A stretch of 64,000 bases of DNA from Aristolochia californica (GCA_029961685.1 JARWKL010000016.1:21396157-21460156); one strand, 5' to 3'. Shown: positions 13,301 to 26,109, counted from the first letter of the stretch. The notes: generated by a model from the letters alone, not told the origin. A program made the numbers and translations.

Positions 13301-16300
13301 ATCAGACACCCAAGATGGGAAGCTTCCTGACAGTTGATTGTATGCCAAATCGCTGCATTTGAATAAGAAACTAAATGTCACTATCAAGCAAAGAATGGTC
13401 AACTGGAAAGAATTGAGATGGACTGTAACAACTTGAACCAATCCAGGTTACATACATAGCACGAAGTTCTCTGCTTTTCACTGCAGGGAGGCTCCCAGAC
13501 AAGCTATTGTTTCCAAGAAACCTGATGATGGAGATGATAAGATAATAAGTTAACATTTTGGATTGTTATTGGCGTGCCAAGTCAGTTCATTACTTACAAG
13601 TAAGCCAGTGTAGTTCCATTGATCAGAACATTAGGAATCTGTCCAGTTAAATTGTTGAAACTTAAATCCCTACAGCAGAAACACAAATAATGGCTCTTTA
13701 TATATGCTTATTTATTACAACAGAAATTATGATAATGTCAAGGCAAGACAAGCAGCTTACAGATGTTGCAAAGATAGGTACTCTCCAATGTCTGTTGGAA
13801 TGGAGCCAGAGATCCTGTTGTTTCTCAAAATTCTGTAAGAAACAACAACATAGTTAATTTAATGAAAAAAAATGAGATTTGAATAAGCATCCATAAAAGA
13901 CCGAGCTTATATGATCTTACAGGTTAGATAAGGATTTCATGTTCCTGATAAACTCGAGTGAAGACCCATTCCCTTTGGTTACGTCACTTATTCTCCTGCA
14001 CAATATTTTTGGATAATCAGTTGAAAAGCAATTTAATCCAGCCAATTTAGATCCTTGAGGAAAAATAAAGACAATTACTCACAAATCAGTCATTAAGTTA
14101 AGATTTGCAAAGCTTGAAGGTATGGGGCCATCAAATGAACATGCTTCAAATTTCCTGCAGGAAAATATGGCCACTAGAAGGTTTAGAATTTATTACAGTG
14201 CATTACTGATCTGAACTATATTGAACAAGAATAAGTCTACATGTAGCTCCAGGGATCTTCTTGGCATGAAACCTTTTTGATCCAGGTTTTGACTATTATT
14301 CTCAATGATACCTTCCACTTTGAAGAGTACCAAACATGTAGTGTTTTCATTATTAAAAATTTCTTGCTGGAAGAGTTACCTATAGCTGGAAGAGTTACCT
14401 ATAGTTACTAGTACACACATCACCCTCATATAGAAATAGAAATATGCACATAATATACGCACACATGAATGAGTTCTCCTGTGAAGCTTCTATAAACAAC
14501 TTTCATTAATGGGGGTTGTCTGTAAGCATTGCTTTTCAGTAAAGATGAGAAGCAAGATGAGCATTACTTGGATAAACCAGACTGGTACAAAATCCTCTTG
14601 TGATTATCACGACTGTAATAATGTTCATATTGCCCATATATTAAGTAAACTGAGATGTGTTACGTATTGAAAACTGGCTTTATATTCTATATTTGGAAAA
14701 AGAGGAGAAGATTCATGATAGCTTAGCTTACAAAGACTTAAGTGTCGACCAATTCCCTATGAAATCAGGGATCTTGCCAGTGAATGCATTGTTTGAACAC
14801 CACCTGACATGAAACAATACAAGTTATTTACAGGCAGTAAAATAATGAAAAGGGAAAACTGAGCAGTTCAGGTTATACACGTGAGTCCTTACGCTGTATC
14901 TAAGTTTCGGAGGCTTGCGAATGTTGAAGGAATCTCCCCACTCACTCCAGCATCAGCTATGTACCTGTTGAAGTAGAAATATGTGATGACCAAACCTTTG
15001 CATGCTAGATTCAAATTAAGGAATGTGTCCCGTGTGTGTCCCAAGAAGGAAATCTGTGGATTGGTGGTAGTTGTTTCCCATCTGTTTTCCCTCAAGAGTT
15101 AACATAAGTATATTGATGGTTGAGATCCACATTAAGAATGTCCAAATGAAATAAGACAGTACACTAGCCAGTAACATCTGGACCTGAAATGTGTTGTAAT
15201 CAGTCCAGAACAGGATCTAAAGCTGAAATGTTATTTACTGTTAAAAGATATACCGCGGTATTTTAGTCATTTCCAGTAACCAGCTTATACTTCTGAAGTT
15301 AGTAGTAGACTATATGCCTCATTAGAAACCTATGGTTCAAATTTGGTTGAATTTTGATATATGTTCATGAAGTTATATGAGTGGTGGCTACGAGGGGCAT
15401 TTTTGTAAACTTACTCTTGTAATCGCTTAAATGAAATAATAAAAGAGAGAGGACGAATTTTTCAGCCTTCAAGGAGTGTGAGCTTTGTTTTCTCTCCCCT
15501 CATCTCTATTCTCTCTTTTCTTCACTCTTTCTTCCTCAATCTCTTCTTTTTCACATTTACCAACCATAGATCAATCCTATCTACAATATATAAAAATGTT
15601 ATCTCAATTTCTTCTTTTTTCACCTATAACAGCAGCAGTTTGACAAGATAAGCTGTTGATACAGAAAAATAGCCATAAGCACCTGAATATGTTGGAAAAA
15701 GGGGAGATAAAATAATGCTCAAGGGAACATGTAAATTAATTGTTGAGTGGGAACAATCTCATTGATAAGGGTTAAGGAGTGTTATTGGTTTATAAGGTAG
15801 AGCCATTAGCCTCCTAAGTGCACACAAAATGGAGAATTAGCCTCCTAAGTGGCTAGTCATTTTGGATGGAACTGGACTTGATATAATAGTGGTATCAGAA
15901 CAGGATGTCTATTTGGGCTTAGCTGGTTTGTTCTCTGGTTAGTGTGTGATTCGTTGAGCTTGTATTCCATTGAGTGTGTGCTCCATTGGGTTTGTGTTCT
16001 CCGTGTGTTATCCACGTCTTAGACCCATCATATATAAGTTTGGACATGAGGAGTATTGAGTGGGAATTATTCCCACATTGATAAATGTTAATAAGTGTTA
16101 TTGGTTTATAAGCTAAAGCAATAGGTCTCCTAAGTGACTAGCCAATTTGGGATAGAATTGGGTTCAATCCAATATTAATAAATTGCAATCAGAAAATATT
16201 TCATATAGATCCCATAATTAATTGGATTTCATTTGCCTCTGGAGTTGATGCCAAATAGCCTACAATAAAAGGTTTGAAGTTTCATTTCCACTTTCCCTTT

Positions 16301-19300
16301 TCACACTAGTTTGATTTTGGTCTTATTAGCTCCACAATATAAATAAACATCAGCCCAGTTCCTTATCAGTACATTGATTTCTTTTACTCATGAAGATGTA
16401 ATAAAATAGATGCAAAAGTAACGAAGCTTACAGTTCCTTGAGATTTACTAATTTCCCGAGTTCTTCAGGCAAAGGACCAGTAAAGTTATTTGAGCCAAAA
16501 GCCCTGGATAATCACAGAAAAATGCATGCAAGTTTTATTAGTTGGAGAAATAACATGGCAGCACAATTTTCATGAGGATTCCTGATTTCTTGAACCCATA
16601 TCGATTATGGACACAAAAATCAAAACAATATCCAAACGAACTTACCCAACTCATAGTTAGATGTGTGACCAAAAATTTCTCCCATTAACATAAGAAAATC
16701 ATACAAAAAATAAGTTGCATTACTTATAATTCTTTTTTCGAAACATCCTTCAAATATAAATTTTTTCCACTCTACACAAAACATTATTTCACAAACTAGA
16801 CCTTATCCTATGGTAGGGTAAATGACTATTGAGCCAAAGGCCCAATAACAATTTCTTTTTCTCATCATTAGTTATCAAACACTAATTAAAATTTTCTTTT
16901 TTCTCTAAAATCAACACGAGTTTTAGAAGAAAAATTTAAATAAAATTTTTTTCTTGTATGTTTCTTGGAATGAATCATCTTTAAATAAAATTATTAATAT
17001 TAATTTTATCTTTACCTATTTTAAAAATATACATAAAATGTTAATTTAATTTTTAAAAGAATTTTTAATAATATAATAAAATACAACATCAAGGTTGACA
17101 TGGGAGGGAGATGGACCTCTTAAGGAGATTATTTCTTTGAAATAATCCAATATTATTTTCACAAACAATATAACCAACTCCACCATAGTTAGAAAAGGTC
17201 TTTGAAGAAGAAGACTCTACTTAAAGAGATGTCAAAAAGTAAGTAATTCATGCTTAGGAGTATAATTGAACCTATCACTTATATGTAACATTGTTGTAAA
17301 TCTAATGCTGTAACTTTTCTGAAGTTATCTAAAACAAAGAGAGTTAGGGCTCAAATTCCAACCCCTAAGCCAATTTGATGCAAACATTCTTTCACTTCTC
17401 TCTCTTCTCAATATCTTTGAATTTTTCATACTTTTCAAACCTAACAAGGCACAGCATTCATCCTATAAACCTGAGCACCCTAAAATTCATTTACCCCACC
17501 ATAGGGAATTCTACTTTTTCCCTAGATAATTTGGAATCATAAGCAACACTTGGCATAATTAAATCCCACCTATCTTAAGAACTAGACGGATCTCTGAAGA
17601 TCATAAGATTAAGGTACACTAAGATCCTTATAACGCAAGAATCACAAAATATTGTATTATACCTTTCTCCGAGTAATGTCATAAAGTTTCATCAACATTC
17701 TAACCAAACACTCTTTAGATAGAACTTTCCTCAAAGAATGTCATAAAGGTCCATCACCATACTAACCGAGACATATTAAATGAATATTTTCAAGATCAAT
17801 AAACAATAGATATACTAAATTAAATATGTTGAGATGTATATTAAGATATCATGGTTTTTATTTATGGTTGGGTTTATATTCCACATAATGATAGTTTTAT
17901 CACATCGTTTAATTAGAAATCTTAAAGAAAATAGGGATGGCAATGATACAGTTTATATAGGGAACCTAACCCACCCTCCCAGGATGGGGAGACTATTTCA
18001 GCAAGCGGACAAAAACAATTTTTTTTAAAAAAAGACCATGAGGGTTTTTCATGGGAGCACGTTTTTATGAGCCTGCCTTGAAGGTTATATATATATATAT
18101 ATATATCAGATTGTTCTTAGTTGTTATGAATGAATTGGAGGATAGTGTTAACAGGTATTAGAATATTGTTAAAATACTGATACAAGGGTATTTTGGTCAT
18201 TTGACCATCTCATATAGTGTCATATGATTCCAGAAATTTAGGTTACTTAGCATATATTTGTGTTTCAAGTTACATTGAATTCTGATGTATATAGAGAGAG
18301 TTATGGGTCTATTTGTACTTGAGAGCATTTTTGTCTTTTTACTGAAAATCACTTAAGTGATATACTAAAAGAGGGATCAGGCTCGAGTTTTGAGACTGAT
18401 CAATGCAGCTCTACCAAGGGTGCTTCTTCCATTTTCTCTTCTCTCTTCATTCTCCTCTCTTATCTTCTTATTTTTTCTTAGTCCTACATATTTTTCAAAG
18501 TATGAAATTATGTTAAAACTTGAAAAGGTGAAGTAAAAAGGGCACCTACCATAAACATCATCTAATAGCTTCATGCCTTCAAGAAATTATGATTAGAAAT
18601 TAATTACATGCTGAAAATAGAGTAAAATGTCAAGTAATTTGTTTTGAAAGTATTGCAAAAGTCCATCTATTCTTTCTAAATTTTATAGAAATGTTTTTTT
18701 CCATTATCATCCTTCAGAAGTTAACTATTCAAATTAAGAAAAATAAGATATTGTGCGACAAAAAATTCTCTGTTTCTTTATAACCATCATAAGTTAAAAA
18801 ATTTATATACTGTGACAGTAATTTTTTATAAGAAATAATGAAAAATAAGAAGGATAAATATGTCATGATAAAAAATGTGTCAGATGTCATTTTCACTTCC
18901 ACATTGAAAGAAAACTCCACCTTTTTATCTAGGACCTCACAAGTAGACAAATTATAAATTGAAGTCACTGTTTTCACAAGAAAAAAATTTGTATAAGAGG
19001 AGAAACAAAAGGTACAAAAAAATTAATGATGACGATGGGATAGGGATGGATTGGAGTATACAATGACCAGGTGGAAATGGGATTGTACTTCCAAAACTGT
19101 TGCCGGCTGGCACAGGGACAGGGACAGGGACAGGGGCCAGGGCAGGGGCGGGGATAAGGTATAGCAGGGTCAAGTTCTTAAAAAAACTCGCCCTCATCCT
19201 GCTCTACAGCCAGCCCTATAAGTGAGGCATATTTCAGTCATTGTATGAAAATCACTCAAGTAATTAAAAGAGATAGGGTACCAACAGAACCCCTAATCTG

Positions 19301-22300
19301 ACCTGATGCAGAACTCCAGGTGTTGGTTTCCTCTTTATTTTGCTTCTTTTTCTTCTATACTAAATCTCAATTTACAAGATAAACAATAGAGGACAAATGA
19401 ATCTTACAGCACAGTCAAACTTCGCAAGTTACCAAGCTCCTTAGGGATGGTTCCAGACAAATTATTGACTCCTAAGCTCCTGATAACAGTAAGATCACAT
19501 TAATTAAAGGAAAATAGAAAAGAATAATGCTTTGAATAAACATTGAGTACTACTTTTTATGTTGCAAAGGTTAAAACATTTCTATTTAAATTAAAAAAAA
19601 TGTCGACTAACTTACAATTTCTGCATGCGAGTTAAATTGCCAAGAACTGCAGGCACAGGACCACTCAAGAAATTATAACCCAAATTCCTGAAAGAAGAAA
19701 AAATGAATGTCTTGAGGGGCAAACCACTGTTCAGACTCTCACACATATGATGTTGACAATCTAAATCAAGATTCTTTGGGGAAAAAACCATTGCAATTAA
19801 GCACAACAAGGCCAAGCTATGAGCAGAAAAGTTAGATAAACACAACATATTTGGTCTTGTTTGAAAAAGCAGACAGCATGAACAATATTATTAACACTTC
19901 ATTAGCTTTTAAACTCTCCCACATCAACTGAACCGGATGAAGTGAATATCTTGTACATTTAACAAAGAACTTGCATGGCAAAGGAATTCATACAGGTCGA
20001 TGAGATAAGTCAGATTTCCCAGCTCTTCTGGAATGAACCCCTGAGCGTCCACCTCTTGTGCCTTGCTGAACGAAACATTAAAAACAGCAAACCATAAATA
20101 AGGTACCAAACCATAAATAAGGTTAAGAAATAATGTTTTAAGACGATAGTAAAAGCAGACATTGCATCAGAATATACAAAATACTTAAAAATACTTGTGC
20201 CTGGGTATCCAACTTAGGACATGGAAGGTCTTAAACAAGGCCAGCTATCCATCTTCATTTGTCACATTAACAACAGTTTGTTAGCACTACAGGATTAGCT
20301 GAACAAAACATTCATCAAATTTTAACAAAAATAGTTTTATTCATATAGCTTATGCATGAACATGCACCATCAAATGGGAGAAAACCATATGAAATTTCTC
20401 ATAGATGTTTTATGCAGTTTTCAATTCAACCTTTTGGGTTAGAGTAGTGTCGGTCCACCTTTTTTTATCTATTGAAGTAAAAGATCGTCACTAATGTCCA
20501 AACATGTTCTGTCGCTAAAGATTTTCCGAGGTATTTGAAAATTAACTACTCCAAAAGAAACGGACACAGGAATGGGCCATGGTCAGGTGAATTACTTGGG
20601 TCAATGTTATTGTTGGAATATATGAATAAGTTGGAGTGTCATTGATGTAATTAGTTTATGATTTTTGTCTTTTCTTCACTCTTACGGTATACTTGTAAAA
20701 TTGTGCTTGTATCATCTATAAATATATCTTAAGGGGGAGGGTTTGGATCAAGTCCATTAACCTATTCTTCCTTCTCTTTTCTCCAAATTTGTCACTCTTC
20801 CTCTTCTCCTCCTAAAACATTCTTTCCACAATTCTTCTTCTTCTTCTCATCCCTTAATCCTTTTTTACCATGATTATACATCATGGAATCCTAAGTTTCA
20901 ACATGGTATCAGAGCGGGGGAAAATATGAGATGGAAAAGGAGAAGAAAATGGAGAAGAAGGGGAGGAAGAAGAAAAAAAAAAACAAAAAAAAAACAAGAG
21001 GAGTTTCTCATTTTTCCTTTAGTCCTCTTTCCCAATTCATGTTTTTCATTGGATTTTTAACTCTCTTACTGAATGTTTCATATAGCAAATTATATATCGT
21101 TGGAAAGATATTTGAGTCTAGTTTCCAACTAAAAAAAATTGTTTAAATCAGATTTTTCTAGAAAGAGAAATCGACATTTGAAGCAGCAGAAAAGTTTCGT
21201 ACAACAGTAGAAAACTTCATATTTTTTTCGAGCTATTTTATGCCATCAAGAACGAGACTTTATATAGAGAATTATATATCAAAAGAAAGATCTTTAAGCC
21301 TATTTTCTTCCTATTGATTTCCCATTACCTTTTTATTATTTGGCAGCCTTTCCATCCTTTATTTGACTCTTTTTACCCCCTTTGGCCAAACCTTTTTGGT
21401 GCATTGCTTTGGTTGGTCCCTTTTATATATGTGGGTGATTTTTAAGTCCATTGAGACTTTTTATTGGTACCCTTGGGTTTTTTATCGTCGTCTTGTGAAT
21501 GACAGGCATTACCCACTTTAGTGATTATTATCACTTTTTTTCTTTGAAATCCTTTGAAGTTGGTTTCGACTTAAGTTTTATCACATGTTCTACCTTTTGA
21601 GAGTTTGTGTCCAGTTTCGTACTTATCCTTGGGACATCGTGATGGAAGAGATCATTACTACTACATCTATTTTATTTGTTTCATACTGGGATCACAGCTA
21701 TTACCTCCCAACTTGAGGGGCAATGTTGGAAGATATGAATAAGTTGGAGTGTCATTGATGTAATTAGTTTATGATCTTTCTTTTCTTCACTTTTACTAAG
21801 GTGAAGGGTATACTTGTAATATTGTACTTGAATCATCTATAAATATACCTTAAGGGGGAGGTTGGATCAAGTCCATTACCCTATTTTTCCTCATTTTTTC
21901 TCCAAATTCGTCACTCTTCCTCTTCTCCTCCTAAAACCTTCTCTCCACAACTCTTCTTCTTCTTTTCATCCCTTGATCCTCTTTTACCATGATCATACAT
22001 CATATAATCCTTAGTTTCAACTACTGGCAACAATTAATTGAAAACATCTTTGTTTTGAAACAGATTCATGTGATCCACTTTATACATAATGATGGGGTTG
22101 AAAACCCATCTTTGCGTTGTCAAAAGTTCTGATATTTTTCTGGTATCTGATACTAACTGAAAAGTGGAAAGATGCAATCTTCTGGGTACACCGATTTCAA
22201 ATGGGTTCTGCTGAAACAAAACTTTCTTATACTTCAGACACCCATTGAAGGAACCATTCCACTTATTCACGGGACCATTCCTGTGAATAGAGTTTTTGAA

Positions 22301-23897
22301 GTATGAAAAATCTCATTTCAGCAGATTCCTGCTCCAACTGTTTCCACAGCCCAAAAAAGAAATTTATCTTATTAGAATTGAATCTTTTAAACAAGATAAT
22401 CGATTTGTGTTTTAGACTCTTAGAGACTGTTTGTGCTGCCATAGGAAAACAAAACAACGGAAAAATTATTTTTTCTTTTTCCAAATGGAAAAATTTCCTT
22501 TGCTTGGTTTCTTGCATTTGTGCCACAATAAGAGACAACAAGAAAATTAATCATACTGCTCAAGTTTACTATAGAAATAAAATATTTTCTTATGAAGTTA
22601 GAATTAAATGATCAACACTACTAAACATTACGAAAAAGAAGGTAGAAGTTAGTAGTACGTGATCAAGAACCATCAAAAACTTATAATAAATAAGGTTAAA
22701 GTTAGAAGTGATCAAGAATCACTTTTGAGCTTCTTGATTTATTTTTCGAATATTTTCCAATTAGAACAATAGGAAACTCATTTTCCTATCCTTTTTAATA
22801 TTTTTTAAAAGGAAGTAGAATCAAGAGAAGTCAAGTGTAAAATTTTTCCATCCCAAAAAATGACACAAACACAAGAAAAATTTAGTCAAACAGAAAATTT
22901 TCTATTGGGCATCATCCTTTCCTATTTGGCACAAGCTGATCACATGCCACATCAAGCTTCAGAGGGAATTACGACGCTTCATACTTTGAAGCTGGACTGT
23001 ATGTATTATGTAGACAATCAGGGCCATCAGACCAACTAAAAGGAAACTCATAAAAAGACAAAACCAGCAATGGGCCTCATCCGAGGCCCGTGGGCCGCAC
23101 TACCCATAAACCGTGAAGAATTTGGACCGGAGCTGACCGGAGCGGGAACTTACATGTGGGTGACGCGACATCCGGTACTGTTGTCCACAGAACAGTCGCA
23201 TTTGACCGCGGGGTTGACGCTATTGTCCTGAATATCGAGTGGGCCGATGGCGGTGCCGGTGCAGATGTCGCCGCTGACATTCCACGTCCCGGAGGGTGCC
23301 GAAAGCCCCCATACTTGAAACGCGTAGTTCACAACCCTCGCTGCAAATTGCACCAAGTCACATCGTGTCAGTAAATTCACTTCCAATACAAACTAGCCAC
23401 TCCCATCCAGATGATCCATTTCATGGCTTCTTCCATTAAAAAACAAAAGCGGCCTCTAGAACGACCAACTAGTTAATTATAACGACCGCAGCAGCTAAAT
23501 ATTTGGAGGAGAAGCTCGTTTCACGAGCTGTAACTCTCAACTTTACTGATTCAATTTCCGTTCAATACAATTTGGAGAGAGGAACAGATATGGAGCTGGG
23601 ATAATTTTATGTTTTTTAAATTTCAAATTCTTCAAACCCTCAGAATTATTCACCTGAAAAATCAAAAGAAGGAAAACTTCCATCGTCCCTATCTACCATA
23701 CTACCAGTTTAATTTTCTTCCACTCTCAACCTCCCGACACTCGAAAAAAAAAACAAAAGTTACAGAGGCTTTAATCAGTAATTACCGTCTCCAGCGTTCG
23801 TTGTCTGCGATCGGCATCTCCCAACAAAGCAAACAAGGAGAAGAGCAGAGCAGAGAAGGAAGGTCGGGGGAGGCGGCCGTTTCCGTGAAAATCTCAT
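7329..23897 (-). CDS. LRR-malectin receptor-like serine/threonine kinase, copy 2 (complete, 24 exons)
   Basis: Exons: 23786-23897, 23154-23340, 19994-20065, 19616-19687, 19408-19479, 16432-16503, 14893-14964, 14732-14803, 14083-14154, 13921-13995, 13761-13832, 13598-13669, 13456-13521, 13287-13352, 13035-13079, 11186-11250, 10432-10805, 10137-10335, 9892-10047, 9250-9368, 8939-9149, 8072-8300, 7812-7962, 7329-7715. They sum to 3090 nt, 1029 residues, normal for subfamily VIII-2. Order: signal peptide (1-30), cap and about 11 LRRs (38-400), malectin domain (about 421-612; [20 protein letters not shown]), transmembrane helix (about 628-652; [15 protein letters not shown]), then kinase. The kinase has [13 protein letters not shown] (Lys about 716), HRDVKASN (Asp about 811), DFG (Asp about 829) and GYLAPEY, so it looks catalytically competent and of RD type. 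The start at 23895-23897 was preferred over an upstream in-frame Met (24066-24068) because the signal peptide follows directly. The closest relative in the window is copy 1. Confidence 0.93.
9413..9835. mobile_element. MITE-like insertion in RLK copy 2 intron 19
   Basis: The intron between exons 9892-10047 and 9250-9368 contains a block starting CAATGTTATCAAACCCGG and rich in GGTTCAACC / GGTCAACC words, with a GC-rich GAGGGGGAGGGG core. The opening word and the GGTTGAACC-type words recur at 54968-55210, and similar words occur near 3020 and 6840. It has no coding capacity of its own. Ends are approximate and no target duplication was confirmed. Confidence 0.45.
11570..12145 (+). mobile_element. 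Copia-like 3' end: polypurine tract plus LTR remnant
   Basis: Lies in the copy 2 intron 11251-13034. CTTGAGGGGGAG ending at 11685 looks like a Copia polypurine tract and is followed immediately by TGTTAAAGTTCAAGGGCATT (LTR start, 11686). A TATATAAGG-type core promoter lies near 11753. A plausible LTR end is GGATCTTTTACA at 12145. Only about 100 bp of internal sequence remains upstream, with no gag or pol frame, so this is a broken 3' piece. The right boundary is inferred. Confidence 0.5.
12195..12321. repeat. 38-bp minisatellite, about 3.3 copies
   Basis: Units start at 12195, 12233, 12271 and 12309 (partial). Each runs CAAAGGAAGAAGATCAAGG then CAAAATCAAACAAGGAAAT; copy 2 has one substitution at its second base. 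It is intronic. The block is open in one frame as a Lys-rich repeat with no family match. Confidence 0.9.
15239..15555 (+). mobile_element. Solo LTR, 317 bp, with 5-bp target duplication
   Basis: Begins TGTTAAAAGATATACC and ends CTTTTTCACA, i.e. TG..CA. It is flanked by TTTAC at 15234-15238 and again at 15556-15560, as expected for an LTR-element target duplication. It holds a GGTATTTTAGTCATTT motif near the start and a CT-rich tail. It sits in the copy 2 intron between exons 16432-16503 and 14893-14964, about 185 bp from a miniature LTR element. Confidence 0.65.
15741..16173 (+). mobile_element. TRIM-like miniature LTR element, about 433 bp
   Basis: The left repeat begins TGTTGAGTGGGAACAATC at 15741. 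It is followed by TGGTATCAGAACA at 15900-15912, which matches the initiator tRNA-Met primer-binding site. The right repeat begins TATTGAGTGGGAATTATT at 16054, after a purine-rich GGACATGAGGAG. The repeats share GTGTTATTGGTTTATAAG and CTCCTAAGTG. ATTAAT is present just before (15735-15740) and just after (16174-16179), a likely target duplication. There is no coding capacity. Confidence 0.7.
18089..18107. repeat. (TA)n microsatellite
   Basis: About ten TA units within an intron, just upstream of a candidate solo LTR. Confidence 0.85.
18167..18486 (+). mobile_element. Candidate solo LTR, same family as 15239
   Basis: Begins TGTTAAAATACTGATACAAG and carries GGTATTTTGGTCATTT and an AAATCACTTAAGTGATATAC segment like the 15239 and 50707 copies, with a CT-rich tail. 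Length is about 320 bp, but the right end and target duplication (AATAT against CATAT) are not clean. Confidence 0.45.
19109..19140. repeat. GGGACA hexamer minisatellite
   Basis: Consecutive GGGACA units followed by GGGGCCAGGGCAGGGGCGGGG, in an intron. On the minus strand this reads as Pro-Val repeats, but no gene model uses it. Confidence 0.8.
20611..22021 (+). mobile_element. Miniature non-autonomous LTR retrotransposon, about 1.4 kb
   Basis: The left LTR, 20611-20903, begins TGTTGGAATATATGAATAAG and ends TTTCAACA. TGGTATCAGAGC follows directly at 20904-20915, the initiator tRNA-Met primer site. The internal part (about 820 bp) has no gag or pol frame. CAACTTGAGGGGCAA is the polypurine-like tract before the right LTR, 21724-22021, which begins TGTTGGAAGATATGAATAAG. 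The LTRs are near-identical apart from small differences, including a short insertion around 21800. No clean target duplication is seen and the right end is slightly altered. It sits in RLK copy 2 intron 2. Confidence 0.85.
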
Positions 23898-26109
23898 CTC
23901 TGCCTTCGATAACTGCAGACGGATTAGCGGAATCAAAGCAACAACCAATTCCGCGCTCTTTAAGGAAAACGGCAGCAGCGGGTCTGCAGGGTAAGTCAAA
24001 GGCTGCTGGCGTCTATTGACTGAATAATTCGGTCGACCCATAAAGCCATTCCTATAACAATAAAACAAATCCCCATTGGCTCATCCGGGTTATCTCAAAG
24101 AGGTGAGCTTCCTCGCTCGACGACGACAGCCACAGGGATACGTACGGCCGACATTTCTGGTCTTGGTCTTCCCGATACCGGAAAAATTGACAATTGGATA
24201 CTTGCTCTTTAATGTGGGTTCTGATCTCTTTGGAACTTTGGAAAGGCTGAGGCCATCTAATACCTGTAATCGTCTGGAATGCGGGCAGCAACTTGATGAT
24301 TTTATACTTGTCAATGGCGGCCTTGACATGCTAATAATATATTTAATGATAATAATAACAGGAGGGGAGGAGGCATAGATTCAAATTTGCCAAAAACGAC
24401 ATATGCATGCATGAGACATCAAGTTTGAAGTTATTTAATTTTTAAAATTTAATGATTAAAATAAAATTAGGTCTATCCAGATGGACTCAGCTCTATAATT
24501 TTTATAATAATTTGATTCATTATATTTACAGTAATATTATTATTTATATTTATGAATAATAAATAAATAAATAAATAAATAACAATTATAAATGCATTGA
24601 TAAGAAACGAGTAATAGAGAGGAAGTCCCACCAACCTTCCTTGTACCTATTTTTTATAAAAAAAATGCTCTATTTATAAGAATATTATTTGATCTATTTT
24701 AGGGAGGACAAAAAATGGACTTAAGTCTATATAAACTTAATATACCCAAATTTTTAGTTTAATACTGAATTTTGAATTGAATTACTTAAAATTGAATTTC
24801 TTATTATTCTATAATTATGTATTCATTGATGAAGATGTTCGTTTGAGTTTTTTCTAATCAAATTTTAACAATAAAATGGAGGTGTTTGTCTAAATTATCC
24901 ATATAACATTTAAATTTGACCTTGATCCAAATTTAGAAACCCTGAGTGGGACTCTTTAAGTTTGAGGGGTAGTATAAATTATGCCCCTTGAACAAATTAC
25001 ATAACAATTTTATGTTTAAATATTTGTTAAGACATTCATTTTTTATATTTTAGAAAAGAATAATAAGAAATGGCTTGAACTGAGATAGATCCAAAGGGGG
25101 TTGAAAGCTGTCTTGAGAAATAAATATTTTAGTGTATAAAAAATTCTACCTTTTTGTTGCAAGTGGAGATTGTTCTTTTTCTATATTTAGAATGGAAAAC
25201 GTCAAATGAGTGTGGGGACTAATGCGAAAGGAAATACAATGGACGGCTAAGAGATTTACACCCTAGAGCCAGGTCAATTGGCAGGGACAAAAGTCAAGGA
25301 GATTTTTAATATAAAATTGATGCAAGCTAGATCAACATCACCATAATAAGACGAGGAAAGCAGGAGCTGTTCAATGGGTTTTTTGTTCCTTCCATGTTGC
25401 CTTCAATAATGGACAATGAGACTGATACTGGAAAACGGGTATAAACAATGAGACTGAGACTTACCTACATCATTTGATGAGTTCTATCATTTCTATTAAA
25501 CCATGGCTTGGGACCAAATCCGTGCAACTTCAATGAATGAAACAAATTGTGACTTAGATCTGAAACATAAAAAATGCTGTCTTAGAAACGACACCCATTA
25601 GTTTGTTGGGCAGAAGTGACTCCTCATTCATGTGGGAATGAATAGATCTCATTAATACAGACAGACGGATATCAACCCATTGTAATGCCCTTCAAGATGA
25701 ACTTCAGCTAGAACTCAGTGTCCTTCACATTATTGCAGAGATGGAGTTGAAGAAGTATATTTGGTTTGGAACAGTTTCAGCTCGATAAAAGTCAGTATAA
25801 TAAGAAGTAACCACAAGTCCAATTCAAAATGAGAGGTGAAAATAGTTTCAAAATATAGGGTAACCAACTCACTAGATATAGCAACATTATGCATGAGCAA
25901 TGCAAATATTTGATCATTCATGTGAATGATACGAGCGCAAATACAGCAAAGCTAACAACATGGCCATCCACAAGGGTTCAGAACGACAAAAAACAATTTC
26001 CTATCCCAGATCAATACTCAACCTATCCAAAGAAGCAGTAAATTTTCGTCGCTACACAATATTGAACAAAAATTACAGAAAAGAAACAAAAAAAACCGCA
26101 TGACATGGA
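23898..26109. other. Intergenic: RLK copy 2 promoter and 3' region of the coiled-coil gene
   Basis: Copy 2 reads leftward, so 23898-24400 should contain its leader and promoter. 24400-25000 is AT-rich with an (AAAT)n run at 24565-24591. The coiled-coil gene ends at 26110 and its 3' UTR should fall in the last few hundred bases. No coding family is recognised. Confidence 0.55.

Larger units (their letters stand above)
16504..19407. other. Large RLK copy 2 intron with repeats
   Basis: Between exons 19408-19479 and 16432-16503. It holds a candidate solo LTR (18167-18486), a (TA)n run (18089-18107) and a GGGACA minisatellite (19109-19140). The rest is AT-rich with nothing recognised. Confidence 0.6.
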
